NCBI GenBank assembly: GCA_036898135.1
Contig: CM072525.1
Coordinates: forward strand, 51,474,299 to 51,538,298
Origin: Oncomelania hupensis
Lineage: Eukaryota > Mollusca > Gastropoda > Littorinimorpha > Pomatiopsidae
Direction of reading: 5' to 3'
Length of the DNA stretch: 64,000 bases
How positions within the stretch are numbered: the first letter of the stretch is position 1; each line of letters opens with the position of its first letter. Under the pieces are notes generated by a model, which worked only from the letters and a program-made list of their open reading frames with translations, had not been told where the DNA came from and made no database searches. Shown here one piece after another: positions 22,820 to 33,873 of this stretch. The translations under genes and the position numbers were made by a program.

Positions 22820-22844
22820 CTTTCGTTCGCGTTTCAACGTAACA
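22820..22844 (-). repeat. 5' LTR, outer 25 bp
   Basis: CTTTCGTTCGCG...GTAACA is the missing end of the 5' LTR, displaced by the Harbinger. It is followed by the ATATG target duplication at 22845-22849. Confidence 0.92.
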
Positions 22845-22849
22845 ATATG

Positions 22850-23633
22850 TGTATTTGTGTATATTTATGCATTGGTGTGTGTAAAACTACGATCACGTAA
22901 TCAATGAAAAGACTTGAAATAACAAATCTGAATCTAAATCTGTATGACTGCTTTACATGTAAATTATGGCTTAGCTGTGGCTCTATACTCAACAAACACT
23001 CCAATTATTGTGTATTATTTTCCTTCCTGGTTTCTTGAACAGAACATCGTCACTTTGTTGTGGGGGGACGTTACGGTTTTAGGACTCGGATTACACAACC
23101 CCAGAGCCATCGGTAACCCATACCTAGTATCAGATGTCTTTTGCGATTGTTTCAATCATTTTCGCAATGCGTATCAGGGTCTATTGATGCATAGTCTAGG
23201 ATTGACAGCTTGCCACTCTGTATTTGTAATTTGACACAGTCTGTAGTCAACCGTGAAAAAGGCGTCTAGTCAACACTATGGGTCTATCTTACGTGCCTAT
23301 GGTTAACACTTGCAGAACGCTAGTTCCTTTGTCCCATGATCACGAATAAACAGCATTTCACATGCACATTGAACAAGTCTGATAACAGCTGCCCCATGCG
23401 TTGATGGTGCGCGTGTAATGCCATCACTGTGTGCTAAATACATTTCTTTCTCTTCTCCTACTCCAACGTTTTGTTGGCTTACTGCCCTTCCCCCCCACCC
23501 CACCCCTCCCATCCTACCATACCACCCCGGGGTCTTAATAAGTCTTGAAACTTTGACATTTACTTCATTTACTGGCACATATTTACATACCTACCCCTCT
23601 CATACACACTCGCACACACGTACCTCCTCCCCT

Positions 23634-23637
<4 letters not shown>
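22850..23637. other. Intergenic, nothing recognised
   Basis: No gene or known element recognised. Confidence 0.5.
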
Positions 23638-23691
<54 letters not shown>

Positions 23692-23692
23692 A
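23638..23692. repeat. (CT)n microsatellite
   Basis: About 27 CT units directly upstream of a LINE remnant. Confidence 0.94.
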
Positions 23693-24530
23693 TCTATTTG
23701 CTGACGATTCATCCCTTCATACTGATAATGCAAGTCTACATCAGGTGGAGCAAAGTCTTCAAATAAGCATACATGAAATTGATAACTGGTGTTGCATCAA
23801 TAGAATGAAATTAAATCCTAATAAAAGCAAAAGTATGCTTCTCACTACACGACAAAAAACGCCAAAATGGATCTTTTCCCCTAAATCTAAACGTACGGTC
23901 GTACAGTATTGAACAAATTCATGAAAATAATGTGCTAGGCATAATCATCTATGATGATTTTAGCTGGCGGTCACACGTTAACGATATCTGTTAAAAATTT
24001 TCTAAAACCTATTCCTTCTAAATAAACTTAGACATTTTGTTACGGTTGATGCATTACAATCTTTTTCTGTGCCCACTGTATGTATCATTTTAATTATGTA
24101 TCGATTATTTGGTGTAATGCCAGAGGCGCTCAAATTAAACATCTCAATAGTCTTCATAAAAGAGCAATTAAGATACTTTATAAATCTTATAATATAAATA
24201 CTGATGTTACAAATAATGAGAAATATCAAGAACTCCGAATATTACCACTTTAAAAACAATTAATATTTAATACAGCTATCCTTATGTTCAAAATCACACA
24301 CGGAGAAACACCCGCATACCTTGATACATTTTTTATTAAGCCAGTTGATGGGCATAGACTTTATTATTATAAACTACCCCTCCCTCGCGTTGATTTATAA
24401 AAAAAAAAGCCTATAATTTAATGGAGCTAGTGTATGGAACTCTCTCCCTCTGGAGTGTAAACATTGCGACACACTTGTTTTCTTTCCAATGTAAAATATG
24501 TATGCATCTGCGAAATAAATTATAAAAGTG
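23690..24530 (+). pseudogene. LINE RT remnant (CR1/RTE-X-like), 3' half
   Basis: Broken plus-strand frames encode, in order, a DLFADDSSLHT catalytic segment, INRMKLNPNKSKSMLL, a HVNDIC-like run, a LNSLHKRAIKILYKS-like run, a ILMFKITHGETPAYL-like run and NGASVWNSLPLE. This is the palm-to-C-terminus order of LINE polymerases. Many stops and frameshifts are present. It ends near an ATTTATTT-type tail and the trinucleotide tract at 24590. Confidence 0.7.
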
Positions 24531-24589
24531 ATGTATAATAACATATATGAGAACACAGTAATTCATGTAATTATTAACTTATTTATTTA

Positions 24590-24626
24590 TTTATTTATGT
24601 ATTATTATTATTATTATTATTATTAT

Positions 24627-24691
<65 letters not shown>

Positions 24692-24716
24692 TCATTATTA
24701 TTATTATTTATTATAA
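24590..24716. repeat. (ATT)n/(AGT)n compound microsatellite
   Basis: ATTTATTT, ATT and about 20 AGT units, then ATT again. Confidence 0.93.
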
Positions 24717-24953
24717 GGGTGAAAGTATGGGGGATGGGAATGTTTGCTTAAAATTGTTTAAAGATAATGATGAAGATGTTGGTGTGACTGTGTGTGCATA
24801 TGTGTGAGTGCATGTGTGAGTGTGAGTTATATGCTTTCCAAGTTAAAGGTTATTTACTATGTTAATTTGTTAAGGGACAGATTGGAAGATTAGACTGTAT
24901 CATTAGCATAAAATCTTTATCCCTAATAAAAAAAACTTTCAAAAAAGTTTCAA

Positions 24954-24956
<3 letters not shown>

Positions 24957-25045
<89 letters not shown>
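24957..25045. repeat. (TC)n microsatellite
   Basis: About 44 TC units. Confidence 0.95.
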
Positions 25046-25049
<4 letters not shown>

Positions 25050-25099
25050 GTCCCTATTCCAAAAACAAAGGACGCTTCTGATAAAATAAAAAAAAAATT

Positions 25100-25500
25100 T
25101 AGATCTATGTCATTAGACCTATTTCATTCCTAAATGTTCTAGCCCGCTGGACCCTATAAACAATGACTAACTACCTAATTAAATGTTCTGTCTAAACCAC
25201 TTGAACAACATATGTATAAACATGTAAATTCTTTCAGGAAAAAACATGCTCTTTTTCATCCCTTCCAATCTGGTTTTCGTAAGTATCATACATGCCACAA
25301 TGCTTTGGTTAGATTATGTGACACTTTGTTCTGCAATTAATAAGAATAAAATTACTGGTGCCGCCTTTCTCGCCTTCAAAAACGCTTTTGATATGGTAAA
25401 TCACTGCGTATTGATCAGTAAAATTATCTGTGTATCTGAACAATTCTGCAACAGTAAATATTTGTTAATCATACCTACATGATAAAGACCAGTCAGTGTC
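25100..25500 (+). pseudogene. LINE RT remnant, N-terminal RT region
   Basis: Contains a LHPFQSGFR-like motif (split by a frameshift near 25265), TCHNALVRLCDTL and ITGAAFLAFKNAFDMVNH, which correspond to RT motifs 2-A. Probably the same LINE family as 23690-24530, but it lies downstream of that 3' half. The two are therefore separate truncated copies or a rearranged one. Confidence 0.6.
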
Positions 25501-25654
25501 AGTTAATGAAAAATTCTCGCGCAAAAGACACTGTAAAGGCTAATTTCTCGGCCCTCTTCTATTTTGTATCTATATCTACACTTATATCTACACTTTGTGT
25601 CTAGATCTACATCTTCCAATATCAGACAATAATGTAGGATAATCTGTGATTTGT

Positions 25655-26265
25655 TTGCAGATATCTTATCCTATCTTTTCCCGTAACTCGAAGGTCGTAG
25701 GGGCACAACAGATGATCGTTTAACAAGCGTACTCCATCCTTCTCTGTCCTCTACAACCCTCATGGCTTCGCTCAGTATCAAGCCAGTCCATTCTCGAATG
25801 TTGTCCTCCCACCTGTTTTTCGGTCTCCCTCTTTTTCTGCCTCCTTGCACCAGACCTTGCAGAATGGTCTTTGCAAGGCCTGATGCTCTGGTGACGTGGC
25901 CACACCATCGGGGTTTCCGTTTCTTCACCACTGTGAGTATGTCATCGTATTGTCCAATGTCGTGTGTGATGGTTTGTCGGACTTCGTCGTTGGTGAAATT
26001 GCTGGGTATACGAAATTCCCAGAAGTCTTCTGTAGCACCTCACCTCCATGCTTTGTATTCTTCGTTGTAGATCTGCTGTGAGGATCCATGTTTCGCAAGC
26101 GTATAGGAAGATGGAGATTACAAGGGAGCGCAGCAGCCTTACCTTGGAGTGTAGGCCGATGGTCCATCCAAATTGGCTTCAACCTTGTCAGGGCAGCAGT
26201 TGTTTGAGCGATCCTGGAGAGGACATCCTGTCGGGACCCATTGTCTGAGTGTTTTCAAAGTAAGT
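25655..26265 (-). pseudogene. RTE-like LINE 3' fragment
   Basis: The minus strand encodes the same C-terminal polymerase segment as 3224-4130. The clearest frame reads VKKRKPRWCGHVTRASGLAK, then a GGRKRGRPKNRWEDNIREW-like run and VVPLRPSSYGKR. The 3' end again carries TATCC-type repeats. Stops and frameshifts are present. Confidence 0.78.
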
Positions 26266-27025
26266 TTGTATATAACTCGATTTTGTAATCGGCTGTGTAA
26301 ACTTAGAAATACCGTGTTCTCGATTTCACAGTTTTACTGTTGTTCCTTTATTCATATTTTATTCACATTTTTAAATCCATTTTGTATATGTCATCTCGAA
26401 TAAAATTTAGTATTAGTAGACGTTAATAAAATATATTACTACTATCACACACAAACGACCACGGGAACTCTTCTAGGGGTACACTGAGTTATGGTTCATT
26501 AATAGACCACACACATACACACACGCACACACACCCACACACACACTCACACACAGAGCTCACAAACCTATATTTTACTCACCACATTAAACTTCTTATA
26601 ACGTTGTACGTCTATTCGCTAAGATGTAATGAAATACCCATGCTACCATAAAATTAAGTTCCCCTCACCTCGACTGTCTAAATAATGCAACAGGTTATGG
26701 ATGATAACAACGTGCGCTTTTATCATTTTAGGTCACGCTAATGCCAAACCAAAGGGATATGCTGTTTATCAGGGACTTCAGAAAGACACCTTATAGATCT
26801 ACATCACTTCAGGCCTTGGACTCCACCGTCCCAAATACCCCGACAGCAATTGCAACTGCAAAGCAGAGGATACTAGGACGTAGCAATGGAATTTGTTCCT
26901 TTGCGTTCAGTTATAATAGTGTGAAGGAATGACAAGGGGTGTAGTACTATTTCTATCATTCCCTTCTTCTCGTCTAACAAGTCTTGTCCCACATGAAGTC
27001 ATCTTTCCTAACTAGAGATGACCTT
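26266..27025. other. Intergenic, nothing recognised
   Basis: A (CA)n-type tract lies at about 26510-26556. No gene recognised. Confidence 0.5.
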
Positions 27026-27262
27026 TTCGCTCAGATCATCAGGTCTTGCAAAGACCATCCTGAAAGGCACAGTGCAAGGAGGTAGAAGAAGAGGGAGACC
27101 GAAAAAGAGGTGGGAGGACAACATTCGAGAATGGACTGGTTTGACATTGAGCGAAACACTCAGGGATGCTGAGGACAGGGAAAGATGGAGTACGCTGGTT
27201 AAACGATCATCTGCGGTGCCCCTACGACCTCCGAGTTGCGTTATAGGATAAGGGATAAGGTT
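27026..27262 (+). pseudogene. RTE-like LINE 3' tip
   Basis: One open frame covers RSSGLAKTILKGTVQGGRRR through KKRWEDNIREWTGL to VVPLRPP-like residues. It ends in GGATAAGGGATAAGG. A 5'-truncated copy of the family seen at 3224, 25655, 42283 and 61035. Confidence 0.8.
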
Positions 27263-28880
27263 AATAGTATACTTCTACTACTCATATACAGGGTTGAGGA
27301 CATTATTTCAGAAAGACAATCACCTTACCTTCAAAGTAGAAGGCAAGGTGATACGCACTGTCAACTGTGACGGTAACTTTTCATTGGGAACACCCAGTTG
27401 CTAGTTGACAAGTTCCTTTTTCTACTTGTCTAATATATTACTGTTGTCTAATAAATAATACTATTATTTATTTATGTAACGTCTGTTCAGGTTTTGATAT
27501 TATACAAAAGTAATGTCATGTTGTTCTGCAAAGACATTAAATCAAACGATTGAACTGAAATTGAATTGCATTTAATGGTAAATTCATTATAATATATTTT
27601 GTGTCTCGCGCCAAATTGTGTAAGATAACTGTATGAAATGGGATAAAACGTCACCTGTGTTGTCGCATGCACGAAGTCCAGTCCTGTGTTTGCTAATGGT
27701 AGCCCAGTGGCTCACATGTAATGCTGACATTGCGCAGCGTACACTACATTCAAAGTTCGTGTCCCCGATAGTAACGGGAGACTATCAGGAGCAGACTTTC
27801 AGTAATGACTGTCGTAAACTCTTTAACGGTGGTTCAAGTGATGGAAAATTTGAGAGGATTGAAAGTTGATGCGTAGTGGTGTCACCTGCCCCACACAGGG
27901 CTGTGTTTGTTTTCCATTGCGACATAAATGGCTGTATGTAGTTCCTCTGGTGGGTAATAAATGTGCACTTGAATTCAACCCAGCATTCTGTCAAAGAGGA
28001 AGGTAACAGGCTCCACATAGGCCTACAACTAGGTTGATTTTGGGTGGCTTTCTAGTCAGAGGTGCTACCAGCGCGCATGGTGATGCAAGCTCGAGTCTAT
28101 GGCGATTTTGATGACATCCTGAGATCAGACAGCTCCGTGAACAGCTCTTGGACTATACAACAATTACTTTATGTTATGAACCCGTCAGTGTGATAAAAAG
28201 TGTGCAAACACAATATGTACAAACTAGGTGCATGGCGTGATGTGGAAGTGAAACTTGACAGAAAATGTCTACGTCTGTCTGTGTCACATTTCTTTCTCCA
28301 AAAACACCTTTCCTTCTCTTGTTCTTCTCTTTTGCCTCCTGTCTGTCTGTCTGTCTGTTAGTATCCAGTTGGAATGAAAAAAAATGATTTACGAATTGCT
28401 TCAAATACAGAGAGAAATTCTATGTATAGGAGTTATTACTCTCATAGACACAGAAAGGCATCTTCCCATGAAGTCATCACGCGCTGTGTTGATAAATAGC
28501 TTTGGGGAAAAAATCCCAAATGCATTTAAAACCGAACCCCTTTTCAACATTATAAAACGTGTGCATAAGCGCTGTGTAAGTGATCATCATCATCATAATC
28601 ATCGTTGTCATCGTCATCATCAAGATTATCCTTGTCAACAAAAACAACAACATAAATCACACGTTTGATCGTTGGAACATATTGATAGTTTGTAAACAAT
28701 ACTGGCCACAAGCAATCATAGAATCTTTCTTTGATTTGGGGGTCATCTGGGTAATCAAAGCAGTTTATGGATCATTTTACATTTCAACCCAAGCTCTGAA
28801 CATAGTTCAATTGTAACAAACAGTTTGTCCCCCCTTCGCTACCACTTCAGCCTCTTTCTAGCTCAAAGATAGTATCCAGT
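27263..28880. other. Intergenic, nothing recognised
   Basis: Weak tRNA A-box-like sequences (GGTAGCCCAGTGG near 27707) occur without a clear B box. A short ATC repeat lies at about 28580-28622. No gene recognised. Confidence 0.45.
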
Positions 28881-28884
28881 CCAA

Positions 28885-28890
28885 TGCTCC

Positions 28891-28947
<57 letters not shown>

Positions 28948-28950
28948 TTT
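28885..28950. repeat. (GTCT)n then (CT)n
   Basis: About 11 GTCT units followed by CT units. Confidence 0.92.
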
Positions 28951-29139
28951 CCCACTAAACGGTAAATCATTCGTGTTTGATCTTGTTAAAAAAAAACCAG
29001 CTAAGTAATCATAATTATGTTCTTTAAGATTCTTTTGACAGAGATCAACTCAGTCAATCATCCGTGACTGAGACTATATAACAAAGCACATAAACTACGC
29101 TCGCCCCATCCACTCAACCCCATCCATCAACCACCACAA

Positions 29140-29140
29140 C

Positions 29141-29192
<52 letters not shown>
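29140..29192. repeat. (CT)n microsatellite
   Basis: About 25 CT units. Confidence 0.94.
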
Positions 29193-29194
<2 letters not shown>

Positions 29195-29865
29195 ATGGTT
29201 AATTATCTTCTTCTTCTCGATCATATTCTACCCCTTCGTAACGGAACATTAGCCTAAACGAATAATACCTGGAAACTCTTTGATAGCTAATAATATATCA
29301 TAACGCCATTGTAAACTACCTCCATGGCCATGTATACGGCCCTAACGCTCAATAACGAACTTTAAAAACGACAGTTTCATTGTGCTTTGGAACGTTTCAT
29401 CCTTTGTGCTTAGTTTTACTGTTTTCCTTTTCTATATAACGATGGCAATGTTTAAGAGCTTTCGTTGAAAATGTAATATTGATTGGCAGAGAGAAAGTTA
29501 TTTCAATAGCCATTATCTTTCCCATCCCCACCATTCCCGTTTTCAAATAAGCCAATTCCTGGTCTTCTGTTTCTCTTCTTCCTATTTTCTCCTCCTCTGG
29601 GTGAACGTATTCCTTCTTCTCGCTCTCCTCTTTCTCCTCCCCTCCTCTCTTCCTTCCCTTCCTCATCATTATCTTCTCCTTTTTCTTTCACTCCTTGCTG
29701 AATGCTATTTCTACATTCGTTCCTCTTCTTCTTCTTCTTATCCTCCCACATCTTCTCTTTCTTCCAGCTCGTTCTTCTTCTCTGCTGTTGTCTGTCATTT
29801 CCATCACGATTGTACAAAAGTAAATGACCTGCAACCTATGTGTGTTATTAGCAACAGGCCTAGAA
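29193..29865. other. Intergenic, pyrimidine-rich
   Basis: CTTCTCCTC-rich sequence at about 29570-29780 gives Lys/Glu-rich frames on the minus strand. I see no gene. Confidence 0.5.
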
Positions 29866-30062
29866 AGAGGCAGCTTTGCTCTCCAGCGCTGCTCTGCCTT
29901 CCCTAATTCTCAAAAGAAGTAGGTGGATGGACTTGAGCGACTGCTGTGCGATGTTTCATTAGTCTCCACATTTGAATGGTCACCCATCCGAATACTAATG
30001 AGGCTGGTTTGTTGTTAGCTTGTCCTCACTACTACTTTGTGGCGCCACAGCTAATACATCAA
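29866..30062 (-). mobile_element. 5S-like SINE copy
   Basis: Same family as 32121-32400. On the minus strand a CGGATGGGTGACCATTC box-C-like segment (about 29977-30000) is preceded by ACAAGCTAACAACA resembling 5S box A. It is followed by a tail (AGTAGGT complement, then GGGAAGGCAGAGCAGCGC) that parallels GGGGAAGGTAAAGCAGCGAG in the other copy. Ends are not clear. Confidence 0.55.
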
Positions 30063-30417
30063 GTGATAGCAGCATGTGAAGCACCGCACTGATTGCAGCT
30101 ACTCAATACAAGTATTTTGTATTCAATTGGCAAAAGCGTTTATTTCCTCTTCAATTGGCCAGTTTATATGATGCATAATTTATTATCAACTCTGACCGCC
30201 GAAATGTATTTATTTAATAATGTGCTGCATTTTCTGATTATGTAAGTTTTGTTTGTTTGTTTGTTTGTGTGTTTGTTTTGGGTCTTATCATTTCGATGAA
30301 GAAGACAATAAAAGAAACAAAATCAATACAAGACGAAGAAGAAGGAGCCGGGGAAAGAAGAACAAGAGATAGGAAAGAAGAAGAAAAAAGGAGTAGGAAT
30401 GAAGAAGAGATAGGAAA

Positions 30418-30463
30418 GAAGAAGAAGAAGAAGAAGAAGAAGAAGAAGAAGAAGAAGAAGAAG

Positions 30464-30495
<32 letters not shown>
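30418..30495. repeat. (GAA)n microsatellite
   Basis: About 25 GAA units. Poly-Lys and poly-Leu frames here are artefacts. Confidence 0.95.
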
Positions 30496-30676
30496 GCAGG
30501 AAGAGAAGATTAATTACTGTATTCTCCATATTACTGTAAGAATGATTGTTGGTAAAATCCATGATTGTATGTACTATTATTGACATTAAATTGCGTTTCA
30601 TATACATGATACTGTTGTCAACATGCAGCTGCTTCTCCTGTTATGTTAGCACCCATTATTGTGTTTTTAGTTCACA

Positions 30677-30805
30677 GCAGCTTTAAACTGCTTTTGAATA
30701 TGCTAAGATTAAACTGCTTTTCATATTCTTAAGATTAAATTGCTTTTCATATTGTTAAGATTTAACCGATTTTTATATTGCTAAGATTAAATTGCATTTC
30801 AGACT
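30677..30805. repeat. About 33-bp tandem repeat
   Basis: Four degenerate units of GCTAAGATTAAACTGCTTTT plus CATATT, directly before the second Gmr1-like remnant. Confidence 0.75.
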
Positions 30806-31560
30806 GTACTGATGGACTTGATATTGATGGAGCAGATTGTGTACGGGTCACCCGCTGATCTAGCGACGCTCATTCGAGAGAGAAAGCCCGCCAGTATCGA
30901 GGAAGCTGCGACGTTAGCTCAACAGTACTCGGACGCTCGAGCCAGTATTTTGGTGTTCAACAGGAAAGCATACCACGGCGGATGGAATGCAGCACCGAAA
31001 GACCCAGTGAAAAAGACAAAGGCAAGGAATCGGATTCCGAAGTCCCCTATACGCATTTTTGTCCGGGGACGGTAATCTACCCAACGAACGAACGATCGGA
31101 TTCCGTGCCATCGAAAAATCGTACCTCCACCAAGGAATGTTGGATCTGTCGTCAAACTGATCATGTCAGATGGAACTGTCCTACTTTGAAAATGTCGAGC
31201 AATGGCAGTTGTGTGTGAGAGCCAGTGCCATGCCGATAGTCTACGATTTTCGATGCCAAGTCACAGTCAACGGGACTCCTACGACAGCGCTACGTGATAC
31301 TGAAGCAGATATCATGTGCGTGAGAGAAGATCTCATCAATGACGGTTACACTGGAAGGAAACGAGGTGTGTTTTTTGTGTCATCAGATCATGAACAGTTA
31401 GTACCTACAGCGTGGATCGAACTGGAAGCTCCTCACTTCACAGGAACTGTGAAAGCGGCAGTCATACCAGGGTTAGTAGTAGGAGTACTGATCGCCAACC
31501 GCGCCAGTGATAAAAAGGGTCAGCATTTCATCATTCCTCTATTTCCAGGAGAAGCAGCGA
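30805..31560 (+). pseudogene. Second Gmr1-like element: gag end and protease
   Basis: Plus-strand frames encode the end of a gag capsid domain (LATLIRERKPASIEEAATLA), a CCHC knuckle (ECWICRQTDHVRWNC) in another frame, then a protease-like region. In the protease the expected D-S/T-G triad reads LRDTEAD, so its Gly is lost. Frameshifts separate the parts. The layout parallels residues 250-520 of the 13412-16540 product. Gag N-terminus and 5' LTR were not found. Confidence 0.75.
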
Positions 31561-31571
31561 TGATCGCACCC

Positions 31572-31761
31572 TGAGAGGGGCCGGGTAGCTCAGTTGGTAG
31601 AGCGTCTTACTAGTAACCGAAAGGTACCTGGTTCGAATCCCGGATTGGCCAATGTGTGACCGTATTATTTTCCCCTTACCATCAACTGGTTCGCTGGTGC
31701 CAGAATAATGTGACCAGTAGTCGCCTATACGCTTCGGTGTCGTGTGACTATAATCTACAGT
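31572..31761 (+). mobile_element. 190-bp tRNA-derived SINE
   Basis: Inserted in the second Gmr1-like remnant and flanked by TGATCGCACCC at 31561-31571 and 31762-31772 (11-bp duplication). The head has a good A box (TAGCTCAGTTGG, about 31586) and B box (GGTTCGAATCC, about 31630), with complementary GGCC acceptor-like ends. The anticodon arm does not pair, so it is not a working tRNA gene. The tail contains AGTCGCCTATACGCTTCGG and GTGTGACTATAATCTAC, and a similar tail occurs near 57855. Confidence 0.85.
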
Positions 31762-31772
31762 TGATCGCACCC

Positions 31773-32109
31773 GTGCAGACGCGTGCCCTAGAAAGCTGTA
31801 AAGAATGTTGCGCCCAAGAAACTAGAGATGTCAACTCAGAGAAACTTGACGTAACACCACAGCGATTGAAGGAACTTCACGACACTGATAATACTCCGAC
31901 CAGAGTTCGATCGCTAGCTGATCATAAAAAAAATTCAGTGAATCAAGGAACAGGGAAGGTAGTGTTTGTACGGAAGCGGTGATGCATCTACCGCGAGTAC
32001 ACAGGACGCGACGGGGCTGACTCAACTTGTAATACCCGAGCAGTTTGAGGAAAGAGGTGTTGCGGTTAGCCCATGATACCGATGGCGGGACATCTGGGCA
32101 CCAAGAAAA
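31773..32109 (+). pseudogene. Second Gmr1-like element: linker and start of integrase
   Basis: After the SINE the frame continues through a KLDVTPQRLKELHDTDNTP-like linker. It then reaches a LRLAHDTD...GHQENVRQ run, the first (HH) half of the integrase zinc domain, where the second SINE interrupts it. Confidence 0.65.
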
Positions 32110-32120
32110 CGTAAGACAGG

Positions 32121-32400
32121 TAAAGGTGGTAAGGTAAAGGTGGCCGTAGGGGAGCGTGATGTTGGAGTTCACATTTATCTTGGGCCAGCGTAATGAGCGT
32201 GATGCCCATCTCTCTCCCTCGCTGCTTTACCTTCCCCACCCTTAAGAGAGTAGGTACTCAGTGACAGTTGATTCAACTGGGGGCGTTGTTATTTGTCGCT
32301 TCACGGTTTGCGGTCACCTATCCAAGTGCTGACCGCACTGGACGGTGCTTAACTTGCGACACAGTAGCGAGTGCTCCAACCACTGCGCTATCCGACACCC
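32121..32400 (-). mobile_element. 280-bp hybrid tRNA/5S-rRNA-like SINE
   Basis: Flanked by CGTAAGACAGG at 32110-32120 and 32401-32411 (11-bp duplication), splitting the integrase zinc domain of the LTR remnant. The minus strand starts with a tRNA A-box-like head (GGATAGCGCAGTGGTTGG, about 32375-32392). It passes directly into a 5S-like segment at about 32309-32358 (AAGTTAAGCACCGTC, then CACTTGGATAGGTGACCGC). It ends with a unique body and a repeated TAAAGGTGG-type tail. It thus carries parts of both type 2 and type 1 Pol III promoters. Confidence 0.82.
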
Positions 32401-32411
32401 CGTAAGACAGG

Positions 32412-33490
32412 ATCTGGAATCAATTCTTTTGGTCAGGAATGTGCCGGGAAGTCCGCATGTATTGTCGATCATGTGATGTGTGCCAACGTACTACTCCAAA
32501 AGGGAATGTGAGAAAAGTGCCTGTCGGGAAAATGCCGATCGCCAGCATACCATTCCAGAGAGTGGGCGTTGATCTTATCGGGCCTATCAAACCTGTGTCA
32601 GAAAGAGAACATCAATATGTTCTGGTGATAGTTAATATTGCCACCAGATACCCGGAAGCTGTACCGTTGAAAAGGATCGACACTTAGCACGTGGCCGAAG
32701 CCATGTGGAGAGTCTGGACCCCAGTGGGAATTCCCGATGTGTTAATGGACAATGTGACACAATTTGTAGGAGGAGTGATGCAACAAGTGAACGAGCTTCT
32801 TACCGTTAGAGGAATAAGAACGACACCGTACCATGCTCAATGCAACGGTTTAGTTGAAAGATTTAATGGGACATTGAAGGCGATGCTGCGTCGACTGTGT
32901 CAGGAACAACCTCGAGAGTGGGACCGACTTATTCATGCGTTGCTTTTCGCATACAGGGAGGTTCCTCAGGAGTCGTTGAAGTTCTCTCTATTCTCACTTT
33001 ACGGGAGGACCGTGAGAGGACCTCTACAGATTCTACGACAGTTGTGGACACAAGAGAGCCAAACGCAGAGAGCCACACGCCGGAGAAACGCACATTGGCT
33101 GATTACGTCGTGAACCTACGAAATCGAGTTGAGGAAACTTGTGAAATAGCTCAACTTAATCTCTAGCAGGCTGCTCAGGCATGCCAGAAACTTCGATGCG
33201 AATTCTGTCAACCGTCAGTTTCAGGTTGGAGATCAAGTGTTGTGGCTGCTGCCGACCAAAGTCAACAAACCGAAAGTAGAATGGCAGGGTTCATTTTGTG
33301 GTACTCAAAAGAGTGGGACAATGCGACTACCGCATTCAAGTGGGGAAAAGAAGACGCCTGTACCATGCGAATTTGCTCAAGTTGTACCACCAAAAAGAAC
33401 CAACAGCGACAATAGCTGTGGTGGTGCAAGAGGAAACTGACGAACCAGTGGAAGCGTCGAACTATATGGTTAAGGCATTCCACTGATTTG
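32412..33490 (+). pseudogene. Second Gmr1-like element: integrase
   Basis: Encodes the rest of the zinc domain (MYCRSCDVCQRTTP), then the DDE core: D in RVGVDLIGPI, D in DVLMDNVTQF, E in NGLVERFNGT. After frameshifts a GPY/F-like and YHANLLKLYHQKE end follows. A TAG stop interrupts the core near 32685 and several frameshifts follow. It closely parallels the integrase of the 12.0-22.8 kb element, so the two belong to one lineage. Confidence 0.82.
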
Positions 33491-33529
33491 AAGAGTCAGA
33501 TGATGTCGAGATTACTCGCGACATAGAAC

Positions 33530-33859
33530 CAAAACAGCGGCTGCAAGAAGGACATAGGGGAGCACATCCCACAGGCTACGCAAGCAAGGAACTCTTACCA
33601 GCTGAACGGAACTACTCCACCATCGAAAAGGAATGTTTTGGCGGTGGTGTGGGCCATCACGAGGTTCGAGCCTCATCTCTTTGGACGCCATTTTACCGTG
33701 GAGTAAGACCACCATCCTTTACAGTACTACAGAGAGCTTAACCAACCAGTGCCAGGTTGACTCGTTGGGCATTGCAACTGCAAAGTCACTCTTTCGAAGT
33801 GAAGCCTATCCCAGAAATCAAGAACGTTGAAGCTGACTTTCTTAGTAGAACAGTGTGAG
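33530..33859 (+). pseudogene. Second Gmr1-like element: RNase H after integrase
   Basis: Frameshifted pieces encode the end of a Ty3/gypsy RNase H: SKELLPAERNYSTIEKECF, a VVWAITRFEPHLFGRHFTVE-like run, then a VEADFLSRTV-like terminus and stop at about 33859. It lies only about 50 bp beyond the integrase end. So RNase H follows integrase, as in Gmr1-like elements, and the whole RT between them is deleted. Confidence 0.72.
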
Positions 33860-33873
33860 ATGCAAGCTTTGTC

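Larger units (their letters stand above)
12046..22844 (-). mobile_element. Gmr1-like Ty3/gypsy LTR retrotransposon with nested Harbinger
   Basis: A minus-strand LTR element bounded by ATATG at 12041-12045 and 22845-22849 (5-bp target duplication). Its own length is about 5.66 kb once the nested 5137-bp Harbinger and one 3-bp duplication are removed. Order on the minus strand: 5' LTR (22844-22820 plus 17679-17070), primer-binding region, untranslated leader, gag-protease-integrase frame (16540-13412), one TGA, RT remnant (13411-13001), tandem repeats, polypurine tract, 3' LTR (12680-12046). Integrase ahead of RT is the gene order known for Gmr1-like Ty3/gypsy elements. RT motifs and RNase H are missing, so this copy is non-autonomous. 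Confidence 0.9.

Noticed and set aside
31580..31650. Possible functional tRNA gene
   Set aside because: A and B boxes are good but the anticodon stem does not pair, and the sequence is the head of a SINE with its own target duplication.
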